Source of the DNA: CAYLGT01 sp964383465
GTDB lineage: Bacteria > Patescibacteriota > Saccharimonadia > Saccharimonadales > Saccharimonadaceae
NCBI GenBank assembly: GCA_964383465.1
Contig: CAYLGT010000024.1
Span: forward strand, 1-9,075
Reading direction: 5' to 3'
DNA length: 9,075 nucleotides
Below are positions 2,577 to 9,075 of the stretch, one piece after another; position 1 is the stretch's first letter; every line of letters begins with the position of its first letter. The notes beneath the pieces were generated by a model. It had not been told where the DNA came from and ran no database searches. It saw nothing but the letters and a program-made list of their open reading frames with translations. A program made the translations under genes and the position numbers.

Positions 2577-4932
2577 CAGCATCTATGGTGATGGTTTGTC
2601 CTGCAACCGCATCACCTGCGAGAAGTGCTTTCGCAACTTGGCTTTCTACGTTTCGCTGGAGCACTCGACGAAGTGGCCGCGCACCAAGCTGTGGGTCATA
2701 CCCCAGCTCTACGAGCTTGTCTTTTGCTTCATCGGTAATAGTTACTGAGATCTTTTGTGTCTCAAGTGTTTTGTTTGTCCCGGCTATCATGAGATCAATC
2801 ACCTGATAAAGCTCTTCTTTACCCAGTGGTTTGAACAAAACTATCTCGTCGAAGCGGTTCAAAAACTCTGGACGAAATTCACCTGAAGCAACCAGGTTCG
2901 AAATGAGGTCACGCTCAAAATCTTCCAGCGCTTCGCCCTGCGCGACGTGGTGGCGAATCTGTTCACTCGCCGCGTTGCTCGTGGCAATCAGTATCGAGTC
3001 ACGAAAACTTACTTCTCTTCCACTACTGTCGCGAAGTATACCTTCGTCGAGTACTTGTAGTAGCGCGGCGAGTACACTTGGATGAGCTTTTTCGATCTCA
3101 TCGAGCAAGATAACGGAAAACGGCTGCTTCATGATCTGGGCCGTCAGACTCATAGGGTCTTCTGCACCATCTGCGATGAGGCGCGAAACATCACCGGCAG
3201 TTACAAATTCGTTGAGATCTACGCGGACTAAATGGTCTTCTCCGCTAAAGTAAACAGCAGCTAAACTCTTCGCGAGCTCGGTTTTTCCTGTACCAGTTGG
3301 TCCGAGAAACAGGAACGTACCTACAGGACGCTGCTCATTTCTCACCCCTGCTCTGGCGCGTCGAAGCGCATCGCTTACAACTTCGACTGCATGAGTTTGG
3401 TTGATCATCCGCTTATGAATCAGCGACTCCAGGTTGAGCAACATTTCTTTTTCACCCTCAGCATTTACACGACCAACTTTTACACCCTGCATTTGTTCAA
3501 CCACTTGCTGTACTGAAGACGCAGTCACAAAACCACTCTGCGCGTTTCGCGCAGCTGCTGTCAGTATACGAAGCGCCTTGCCAGGTTGGGCCTGGTCGTG
3601 AAGGTATCGTTCACTGAGGCGAAGCGATTCACGAAGCGATTGATACATATAGGTAACTTTTTCGTTAAACTCGACTGGTATCAACTGATCCTGTAGCACG
3701 GCCATCGTTTCCTGTTCGCTCGCGGGTGTGATGGTAAATTTGTTTAAAACCGCGGCGAGTGACGGATTGCGTGAGGCAATCTGCAGCCAGCGCTGCTCGT
3801 CCATGGTTAAAATAATTCTCAGTCCACCGCCTTCAAGTACTGGTAGCAGTACACTACTCAAATCAACCGACCCCACACCGTCCGCAAAAAAGAGTTCTGC
3901 GTCATCGAGACAGAGTATGACATTTTTGGCATGATACGCTTCGAGAAGCAGCCGGTTTAGTAAGTCTTCGAGCTCTCCCCTGCCACTAGCTGCCGAGATC
4001 AGGGCTGCAGCGTCCAGGCTGATTATCTGTCGATATCTAAGCCGTGCGGGCAGGTGACTACGTGCATCCATGAGCTGTTCGGCAAACGCACGAACCACAG
4101 ACGTTTTACCAACGCCAAGCGACCCCACGAGTGCAACGTTTTGTCGCCCCGAAGCGCTAAAAGTTTTCTTCATAAATTCGAGCGCCTCACGATGCGAAGC
4201 CACGTCAACTTGTATGTGGCCACTAGCAGTCACTTGCTGCGTGAGATTGACGCCAAAACGATCTAGATAACGCAGGTACCCAAACCCGAGATCTCGCGCG
4301 ATGCCACCCGTTCGCCGCGGCGTGCTGTATGCCCGTATAAGTTCATCGAGATGGGCATACCAGTTTGACATAGCCTCAACATCCTTGGCGTCTAACTGAA
4401 GATGCGGGAGGAGTTGTTTGGTGTTTGGCGAAACTTTTACCATGGCGGCAAGTACCGTTGCGCCGCTTACTATCCCGGCAGGAGCCATGTCGCCCACCGC
4501 TGACCAAATCAGGCTGAGTGTCTGTTCGGTATCTTCATAGACTTCTTCGAGAAGTTTCGGCGACAGGCCTGAGCGCGCCATAACAAACTGCGCACTCGTT
4601 ACTTGACTAAGGGCCTGGAGCAAAGTTTTTGGTGTAAGTTTGGCGGGCAGTAAGGCGAGTAAACCACCCTCGAGCCGATCGTGGATATCGTCACCAGGAC
4701 CAGCCGGCAAGGAACGCAGTTCTCCTCGTTCCCATAGATAAGGCATTGCAACCAATGAACCGACTGCTAGCCAAAGCCACCCCAAGGCTCCAACCAACAA
4801 AAATGATACAACCGCACCTGCTACGCAGAGCGTGATAGCAAGCAGAAGATACTGTGCCCGAACGCCACCGATCTTTTGTTGTAGTCGAGCGAGCTGTGCA
4901 CGCTCCGAGCTGTAGTCAAACTTTACAGCCAT
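2560..4932 (-). CDS. Membrane-anchored Clp-family two-domain AAA+ ATPase
   Basis: A 790-aa protein. Two hydrophobic helices at about 27-48 and 50-65 anchor it to the membrane. Residues 95-185 resemble two Clp N-domain repeats. AAA+ domain 1 has Walker A GSLGVGKT (270-277) but Walker B ends LDDAE (342-346) instead of DE. Its pore loop reads SGRGE (316-320) where ClpB/ClpC have a YRGE-type sequence, and LNKF (396-399) stands where the arginine-finger RRF is expected. Domain 2 is more conserved: GPTGTGKT (544-551), LLDEIEKAHP (609-618), SN (652-653), FRPEFLNRFDEI (686-697) and GARPLRR (750-756). It lacks the GYVGY pore loop between RLI (584-586) and LTAQI (596-600), and I see no ClpP-binding G-hydrophobic loop before FRPEF. 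It overlaps the upstream membrane protein gene by 10 nt. Probably a membrane-tethered remodelling ATPase that works without ClpP; the target is unknown. Confidence 0.88.
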   Translation of the reverse strand: MAVKFDYSSERAQLARLQQKIGGVRAQYLLLAITLCVAGAVVSFLLVGALGWLWLAVGSLVAMPYLWERGELRSLPAGPGDDIHDRLEGGLLALLPAKLTPKTLLQALSQVTSAQFVMARSGLSPKLLEEVYEDTEQTLSLIWSAVGDMAPAGIVSGATVLAAMVKVSPNTKQLLPHLQLDAKDVEAMSNWYAHLDELIRAYSTPRRTGGIARDLGFGYLRYLDRFGVNLTQQVTASGHIQVDVASHREALEFMKKTFSASGRQNVALVGSLGVGKTSVVRAFAEQLMDARSHLPARLRYRQIISLDAAALISAASGRGELEDLLNRLLLEAYHAKNVILCLDDAELFFADGVGSVDLSSVLLPVLEGGGLRIILTMDEQRWLQIASRNPSLAAVLNKFTITPASEQETMAVLQDQLIPVEFNEKVTYMYQSLRESLRLSERYLHDQAQPGKALRILTAAARNAQSGFVTASSVQQVVEQMQGVKVGRVNAEGEKEMLLNLESLIHKRMINQTHAVEVVSDALRRARAGVRNEQRPVGTFLFLGPTGTGKTELAKSLAAVYFSGEDHLVRVDLNEFVTAGDVSRLIADGAEDPMSLTAQIMKQPFSVILLDEIEKAHPSVLAALLQVLDEGILRDSSGREVSFRDSILIATSNAASEQIRHHVAQGEALEDFERDLISNLVASGEFRPEFLNRFDEIVLFKPLGKEELYQVIDLMIAGTNKTLETQKISVTITDEAKDKLVELGYDPQLGARPLRRVLQRNVESQVAKALLAGDAVAGQTITIDAGDIKK

Positions 4933-5306
4933 GGTTCATACCCCATGAGTGCTAGCATAAAAAATCCGAGCGGCATAACAGGAATCAGCGGCCAGGCTAC
5001 AAGCCGAAGCACGCCAAGAGCCGCTTCAAGAATCATCGCAACGATCCCGGAAACGATCAGGCTACTGCGGATGATCGCTCCAAAAATTCGTGAAAAAAGA
5101 TTGTCAAACGCAGCCCTCATCATCAGATTTATCGAGTTAGATTTCGGCTTGTCGGCGTCAATCTGCTTAAACGGCAGGAACAGCTCGCGGATGTTTTGTT
5201 CAAACGAAAAGAAATCGGCCGATCGGAGTAAGCGCTCTTGCAGTGCGTTTACCTGTCTCTGCCAGCCCACACCGTACCACCATCTCAGCATAGAGATAAA
5301 AAGCAT
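4923..5306 (-). CDS. Small membrane protein, partner of the Clp-like ATPase
   Basis: A 127-aa protein of no family that I recognise. The N-terminus is aromatic (RWWYGVGW, residues 8-15), followed by a soluble part of about 50 residues with a likely amphipathic helix at 18-32. Two hydrophobic segments at about 75-97 and 99-121 form a hairpin in the membrane. Its stop lies inside the start of the Clp-like gene (4923-4932), and GGGG 8 nt before that ATG suggests coupled translation, so the two products probably act in one membrane complex. The ATG at 5306 is 6 nt after a TGGTACAAT box, so the mRNA should begin at the start codon. Met-6 (5291) is an alternative start but would need a different explanation of the promoter spacing. 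Confidence 0.75.
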   Translation of the reverse strand: MLFISMLRWWYGVGWQRQVNALQERLLRSADFFSFEQNIRELFLPFKQIDADKPKSNSINLMMRAAFDNLFSRIFGAIIRSSLIVSGIVAMILEAALGVLRLVAWPLIPVMPLGFFMLALMGYEPWL

Positions 5307-5312
5307 AGGCTT

Positions 5313-5321
5313 ATTGTACCA
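5313..5321 (-). promoter_or_regulatory. Leaderless promoter of the membrane protein-Clp operon
   Basis: TGGTACAAT on the minus strand is an extended -10 box (TACAAT at 5318-5313), identical to the near box of tRNA-His. Six bases separate it from the ATG at 5306. It is divergent from the murT promoter within a 68-bp gap. Confidence 0.6.
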
Positions 5322-5336
5322 CTGTTCACCCCTGAC

Positions 5337-5365
5337 TTTATAGTCTCATCGGCAGGCGGTATACT
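5337..5365 (+). promoter_or_regulatory. Near-leaderless promoter of murT-gatD
   Basis: The -35-like TTTATA (5337-5342), a 17-nt spacer and TATACT (5360-5365, in context GGTATACT) precede the murT ATG by 9 nt. The predicted leader is 2-3 nt. No ribosome binding site fits between the start of RNA and the ATG. Confidence 0.65.
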
Positions 5366-5374
5366 GGGTACTAG

Positions 5375-6664
5375 ATGCTTCCTCATAAACACACCCGAGC
5401 CATAGGAAAAACACTCAAGCGTGCCATGCGACTTCGGGGTGGTGGCTCAGCGCTGCCTGGCCTTGTCGTAGAAAAGCTTGACCGAAACTTTTTGCCACGT
5501 GCGCTCAGTGAGTTGCCTCATGGGGTGGTAGTTGTTTCGGGAACTAACGGTAAAACCACCACGACTAAAATGGTCGTCCAGTTACTTCGTAGCCATGGGC
5601 TCAAGGTATTTACCAACCCGAGTGGAAGCAACTTCACGCGCGGAATTGTCGCCAGCCTCCTCGATCATGTTGGACCAGATGGAAAGCTCGACGCAGATAT
5701 CGCGGTCATCGAACTCGACGAAGCCCATGCAGTTCATTTCGTCCGCCAAGTCACTCCTCGCTACAGCCTGATCCTCAACGTCCTCCGAGACCAGTTGGAT
5801 CGTTTCGGCGAGGTCGACCATACTGCTCGTCTACTAGCAAAAGTTGTTGAAGCAACTACTGAGGGCGTCGTCCTCAACCGCGAAGATAACCTCGTCAGAC
5901 GACTCAGTACCTATGTGCCAAAAGACCAAAAAGTTCAATACTTCGGGCTTAGTAGCGAGCTACGTAGCCAGTTCCCGAGCGACGCGGAGCTCCATGGTGG
6001 CGAGCGGAGCAAATCCGAAACCCCTAGCCCTCATAAAGGCGACGTGATACTCGAGTCGGTTGATGGCAAATCTGCTGTATTTTCTTTTGGCAACAAAGCG
6101 CAGGCACCCGTCGAGTTAAAAATCGACGGGCTGTATAACGTACTCAATGCTGCCGCAGCGCTCACGCTCGCCCGCCTCATCCTGTCGGCAACGAGCGAAC
6201 AGTCTCAAAAACTACTCAGCGAGCTCCGTGATGTCCGACCCGCGTTTGGAAGAGGTGAGGCGGTGCAGATTGACGGTGAACCACTCGAGATTGTTCTAGT
6301 GAAAAACCCAAGCGGCTTCCGGCTCGCGCTCAGCTCGTATGCGAACACTCCTGCCAAAACCATGATCGCCATTAACGACAACTACGCCGATGGTCGTGAC
6401 ATGTCATGGCTCTGGGACGTCAATTTCGAGAGTCTCGGCGGTTGTGGGGTCGACATGGTGTCCGGCACTCGTGCCTACGACATGGCTCTGCGACTCCAGT
6501 ATGATCTCGTCGACGTCGTGTCGGTAGATACGTCACTGGCACAAGCACTGCGCAGCTTTGTGGCCAAAACTTCCGGCCCACGACGAATTTATTGCACGTA
6601 TACTGCCATGCTGGCGCTGCGCCGCGAACTCTCCAAAACCCACAGTCTGGAGCCTATAGAATGA
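5375..6664 (+). CDS. murT: MurT, Mur ligase-like subunit of lipid II isoglutaminyl synthase
   Basis: A 429-aa protein. With GatD it amidates the alpha-carboxyl of D-Glu in the lipid II stem peptide, giving D-isoglutamine, on the inner face of the membrane. The ATP-binding P-loop SGTNGKTTTTK is at residues 55-65, the family block LNVLRDQLDRFGE at 134-146, KNPSGF at 310-315, and the DUF1727 motif NDNYADGRDMSWLWD at 334-348. An Asp in this C-terminal domain is thought to complete the GatD catalytic triad. Known Gram-positive MurT proteins carry a four-cysteine zinc ribbon in the middle domain. Here the matching region, about 190-245, has no cysteine at all and instead holds a polar, Ser-rich stretch. 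The stop overlaps the gatD start (ATGA). Amidated D-Glu is usually needed for cross-linking, so this pair suggests that the cell makes or edits its own peptidoglycan. Confidence 0.93.
   Translation: MLPHKHTRAIGKTLKRAMRLRGGGSALPGLVVEKLDRNFLPRALSELPHGVVVVSGTNGKTTTTKMVVQLLRSHGLKVFTNPSGSNFTRGIVASLLDHVGPDGKLDADIAVIELDEAHAVHFVRQVTPRYSLILNVLRDQLDRFGEVDHTARLLAKVVEATTEGVVLNREDNLVRRLSTYVPKDQKVQYFGLSSELRSQFPSDAELHGGERSKSETPSPHKGDVILESVDGKSAVFSFGNKAQAPVELKIDGLYNVLNAAAALTLARLILSATSEQSQKLLSELRDVRPAFGRGEAVQIDGEPLEIVLVKNPSGFRLALSSYANTPAKTMIAINDNYADGRDMSWLWDVNFESLGGCGVDMVSGTRAYDMALRLQYDLVDVVSVDTSLAQALRSFVAKTSGPRRIYCTYTAMLALRRELSKTHSLEPIE
6649..6652 (+). promoter_or_regulatory. Shine-Dalgarno site of gatD inside murT
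   Basis: GGAG lies 8 nt before the ATG at 6661, within the last codons of murT. It decides the start at 6661 over the in-frame ATG at 6592, and shows that internal genes use Shine-Dalgarno initiation while first genes do not. Confidence 0.55.
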
Positions 6665-7383
6665 GCAAACCAAAAGAACTCAAAATACTTCATCTCTACC
6701 CGAAAGACATGAATATATACGGGGACTGGGGTAACGTGCTGACCGTGATGCGCCGTGCCGAGTGGCATGGCATAAAGCCCGTACTCCTCGAGCATAATCC
6801 TGGCAAACAATTCCCCAAAGATGTCGACATGATTATCGGAGGAGGGGGACAGGATTCTGGACAGGATGTTGTCAAAGACGACCTACTGTATATCGGCGAC
6901 CAGCTACATGCGCTCGCCGAGCAGGACGTACCGATGCTTATGATCTGTGGCCTTTATCAGCTATTCGGGCGATTCTTCAAGACCGCCGAAGGTTTAGAGA
7001 TTCCCGGTATCGAACTCTTCAAACTCGAAACACACGCAGGACCCACTCGACTGATTGGTAACATCGTGACCGAATCACCGTTTGGCGAGCTCATCGGCTA
7101 TGAGAACCACTCTGGACTTACCATACTCGATGACGATCAGCCTGCCCTCGGACTTGTTCGAAAAGGGGCCGGTAACAACGGGGAAGATAAAACCGAAGGG
7201 GCTATCTACCGCTGTGTTTTCGGAAGCTATCTGCACGGATCACTACTGCCGAAAAACCCTGTATTTGCCGATGCATTGATCGAAGCGGCTGCACACAGGA
7301 AATTCGGTGGCTTTGAACCAAAGATCATAGAAGACCGGTTCGCCGAGCAGGCTCGGGAACGTGCCAAAAAGCGACCACGCTAG
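6661..7383 (+). CDS. gatD: GatD, glutamine amidotransferase subunit of lipid II isoglutaminyl synthase
   Basis: A 240-aa class I (CobB/CobQ-like) glutaminase that releases ammonia from glutamine for MurT. The N-terminus HLYPKDMNIYGDWGNV (11-26) is typical of the family. IGGGGQDSGQD follows at 59-69. The nucleophile is C96 in MICGLYQLFG (94-103), where the more usual motif has GG after the Cys. GPTRLIGN (127-134) holds the Arg linked to glutamine entry, YENHSG is at 147-152, and the catalytic His is H192 in GSYLHGSLLPKNP (188-200). No own Asp or Glu completes a triad, as expected if MurT supplies it. The start at 6661 overlaps the murT stop and has GGAG upstream. The basic C-terminus (RERAKKRPR) looks unstructured. 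It is cytoplasmic and bound to MurT. Confidence 0.94.
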   Translation: MSKPKELKILHLYPKDMNIYGDWGNVLTVMRRAEWHGIKPVLLEHNPGKQFPKDVDMIIGGGGQDSGQDVVKDDLLYIGDQLHALAEQDVPMLMICGLYQLFGRFFKTAEGLEIPGIELFKLETHAGPTRLIGNIVTESPFGELIGYENHSGLTILDDDQPALGLVRKGAGNNGEDKTEGAIYRCVFGSYLHGSLLPKNPVFADALIEAAAHRKFGGFEPKIIEDRFAEQARERAKKRPR

Positions 7384-7470
7384 TTTTAACGGGCAATTCT
7401 AAAGCTTTTTTGTATATGTGTATAGCTATGCGCATGGTGTACGCAGCTCTCAGACTGTCCTAAGCAAAAC

Positions 7471-7479
7471 TGGTATACT
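7471..7479 (+). promoter_or_regulatory. Leaderless promoter of the acyltransferase gene
   Basis: TGGTATACT is an extended -10 box (TATACT at 7474-7479). The ATG follows after 8 nt, so RNA would start at or within 2 nt of the codon. I see no -35 box. Met-6 (7503) has GGGG shortly before it and is a possible second start. Confidence 0.6.
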
Positions 7480-7487
7480 GAGTAGCA

Positions 7488-8606
7488 ATGTCTGGGGAAA
7501 AAATGAGTCGTCGAATTCATGAACTTGACCTCCTTCGAGGCTTTTTTATCTGTGTCATCATTCTTGATCATCTGCAGTTTTGGCCAAGTCCATTTCAGTA
7601 TCTAACTGGCCAAGGGCGGCTCTGGGCATCGGCGGCAGAAGGATTTTTTCTCATTTCGGGCCTACTCGTTGGCTACCTAAGAGTATTCAAAGGCTCCCAT
7701 ACGCCTCTTCGAATTTTGACAAAAAAGCTGCTAAGTCGTGCTGCAATGTTGTACATGTGGGGAGTTTTGATCACCTTCGTAGCAATAGCAGTTGCATCGC
7801 TCCTTCCTGGTGATGGTTCGCGTATCCCCCGTTTACCCGACAGTACTCAGGTAGAGTCACTGCTCACCTATATAGGACAGGTGCTATCGACCAACTTCGT
7901 TGGCGACTGGATCTACTTCCTGCGACTCTACGCCATCATGCTTGCTCTTACTCCACTGTTTATTTGGTTGATACGCAAAAAGCTCTGGTGGGTCGCCATA
8001 CTTAGTTCACTCACAATCTATGCATCAAGTCTCTTCTTCGGCATCAACGAAGCCGCTATGCAGTGGCAGGTTCTCTTTTTCGGGGCAGCGCTAGTAGGCT
8101 GGAAACTCGATTCGATCATAGGCTGGTTCTCGAAGAGGCCTGTGCTGAAACGATCTTTTGTGATCGGATCGATCGGACTCATGCTCAGCACCTTTATCCT
8201 CAGCTACTTCATGGTGCATGGTTGGAGCTACGTTGAATCTCCAAAACCTCATGCCCTTACCCGCGAAACCTACATTTCGATTCGAACCAACATCGACCCA
8301 TTGTTTTCAAATAACCCGATGGCTCCGCTACGGATTATGCTCGCATTTACGTGGTTCGCAGGTCTGTTGTCGCTATTTCACCTACTAAAACCTTGGCTCT
8401 TGAAGTGGCTTGACTGGCTGCTACTGCCCTTTGGAACAGCGTCACTCACTGCCTACTGTTTGCAGGCTCTAGTACTTCCCTTTTTCGTAACACTCGTGAG
8501 TGTAACTAGTAATTTCTGGCTCAATGGACTCATTTCGGCACTCGTGCTTCTCGGCTTTTTGGTGCTTATGAAGATACCGGCGGTTCGCCGAGTACTACCT
8601 CGTTAA
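7488..8606 (+). CDS. OpgC-like integral membrane acyltransferase
   Basis: A 372-aa protein with about ten predicted membrane helices: about 15-33, 48-66, 84-105, 140-162, 167-184, 193-212, 223-243, 280-300, 310-335 and 345-363. The N-terminal motif ELDLLRGFFICVIILDHL (12-29), with its R17 and D27-H28, and the EGFFLISGLLVGY block (51-63) are typical of the OpgC/acyltransferase-3 type family. That family moves acyl groups such as succinyl or acetyl across the membrane onto glycans. The polar loops at 106-139 and 244-279 should face outside or form the substrate site. The acceptor is unknown; a cell-surface glycan is the reasonable guess. It has its own promoter 104 bp after gatD, and its stop codon shares TTAA with the stop of bcp on the other strand. 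Family call is firm to the superfamily level only. Confidence 0.8.
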   Translation: MSGEKMSRRIHELDLLRGFFICVIILDHLQFWPSPFQYLTGQGRLWASAAEGFFLISGLLVGYLRVFKGSHTPLRILTKKLLSRAAMLYMWGVLITFVAIAVASLLPGDGSRIPRLPDSTQVESLLTYIGQVLSTNFVGDWIYFLRLYAIMLALTPLFIWLIRKKLWWVAILSSLTIYASSLFFGINEAAMQWQVLFFGAALVGWKLDSIIGWFSKRPVLKRSFVIGSIGLMLSTFILSYFMVHGWSYVESPKPHALTRETYISIRTNIDPLFSNNPMAPLRIMLAFTWFAGLLSLFHLLKPWLLKWLDWLLLPFGTASLTAYCLQALVLPFFVTLVSVTSNFWLNGLISALVLLGFLVLMKIPAVRRVLPR

Positions 8607-9070
8607 GAAGCCTGTAGCTGCTTTAGGTCGTTCACCAGCTTGTCGCCGTGGCCGATAGGCACAACACGCCCATACACTTTTCGAACGATACCATCTGGGT
8701 CGATGATAAACGTTTTTCGAAGTGCGCCTTCGACGCCAAACATCTTTTTACCCCAACAGCCATAGGCGGTATGAACTTCAGCTCGTGGGTCACTGAGCAG
8801 CGTAAAGTCGAGAGAGTATTTAGCTTTAAACTTTTCATGGTCACTGGGTGTATCGCGTGACACGCCGACTACTTTCGCGCCGAGCGCCATCAGATCATCA
8901 CGAGCATCCCGGATACTACATGCTTCTGTCGTGCACCCAGGTGTGTCATCTTTGGGATAAAAATACAGTACAAGCCATGAACCCCTGTAGTCTTTGAGTT
9001 CATGTCGTTCGCCATCGCTACCGATAAGTGAGAAATCTGGTGCAGGATATGGTGGTTGTTTTTGGGCCAT
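8603..9070 (-). CDS. bcp: Peroxiredoxin, bacterioferritin comigratory protein type
   Basis: A 155-aa thiol peroxidase with a thioredoxin fold that reduces hydrogen peroxide and organic or lipid hydroperoxides in the cytoplasm. The peroxidatic cysteine is C46 in YPKDDTPGCTTEAC (38-51). C51, five residues on, is the usual resolving cysteine of the atypical two-Cys BCP group, so an internal disulfide should form and be reduced by thioredoxin. Further family marks are PAPDFSL (9-15), GVSRDTPSDHEKF (69-81), LLSDP (91-95) and RKTFIIDPDG (118-127) with its conserved Arg. C105 is extra. Length is normal. The ATG at 9070 is 5 nt from the window edge, so its promoter is not visible. It converges with the acyltransferase gene, overlapping by 4 nt, and no terminator hairpin lies between them. 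Confidence 0.95.
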   Translation of the reverse strand: MAQKQPPYPAPDFSLIGSDGERHELKDYRGSWLVLYFYPKDDTPGCTTEACSIRDARDDLMALGAKVVGVSRDTPSDHEKFKAKYSLDFTLLSDPRAEVHTAYGCWGKKMFGVEGALRKTFIIDPDGIVRKVYGRVVPIGHGDKLVNDLKQLQAS

Positions 9071-9075
9071 AAAAA

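Noticed and set aside
6592..6660. Longer GatD start adding 23 residues
   Set aside because: The extension lies inside murT and does not resemble a GatD N-terminus. The ATGA overlap with GGAG upstream and the family N-terminal motif both favour 6661.
7401..7411. AAAGCTTTTTT after gatD as a terminator
   Set aside because: The possible stem is only about 3 bp before the U-run, too weak to call.

Overview
The window looks like a chromosomal segment of a small-genome bacterium, most likely of the Candidate Phyla Radiation. Saccharibacteria (TM7) is my best guess, by inference. The gene content fits: a stand-alone MurT/GatD lipid II amidation pair, a membrane-anchored Clp-type AAA+ protein with a small membrane partner, BCP peroxiredoxin, and short hypothetical membrane proteins. 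Several genes end in TGA, so the standard code is used; this argues against the lineages that read UGA as glycine. All three tRNA genes encode their CCA end.

Layout. Bases 1-767 are RNA territory. A multi-hairpin block (1-140) and a strong bidirectional terminator are followed by tRNA-His(GUG) on the minus strand. Next comes a region (349-661) with no convincing protein gene that folds into many nested helices, including a tight three-way junction; it is a candidate structured RNA. Bases 768-1720 hold three small minus-strand genes: a DUF2164 protein overlapping a TagD/PntC-like cytidylyltransferase, then a one-helix membrane protein. Bases 1770-2166 hold a ribbon-helix-helix regulator with its terminators and a possible self-operator. 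Bases 2199-2576 hold an inverted-repeat element, tRNA-Arg(UCU) and tRNA-Gly(UCC), each tRNA with its own promoter and terminator. The tRNA-Gly lacks the standard D-loop and T-loop contact residues.

Bases 2560-5306 are a two-gene minus-strand operon: a 127-aa membrane protein and a 790-aa membrane-anchored two-domain AAA+ protein that lacks both usual pore-loop motifs. A 68-bp divergent promoter region separates it from the plus-strand murT-gatD operon (5375-7383), whose products would amidate the D-Glu of lipid II. An OpgC-like membrane acyltransferase follows (7488-8606). It converges on bcp (8603-9070), the two genes sharing a TTAA that supplies both stop codons.

Control signals are unusually consistent. 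First genes of transcripts have a TATACT or TACAAT type -10 box, often with an upstream TGN, placed 6-11 nt before the ATG, which implies leaderless or nearly leaderless mRNAs. Internal operon genes overlap their upstream neighbour and carry Shine-Dalgarno-like sequences. The most interesting leads are the odd tRNA-Gly, the 349-661 RNA-like region, and the degenerate membrane Clp protein with its partner.
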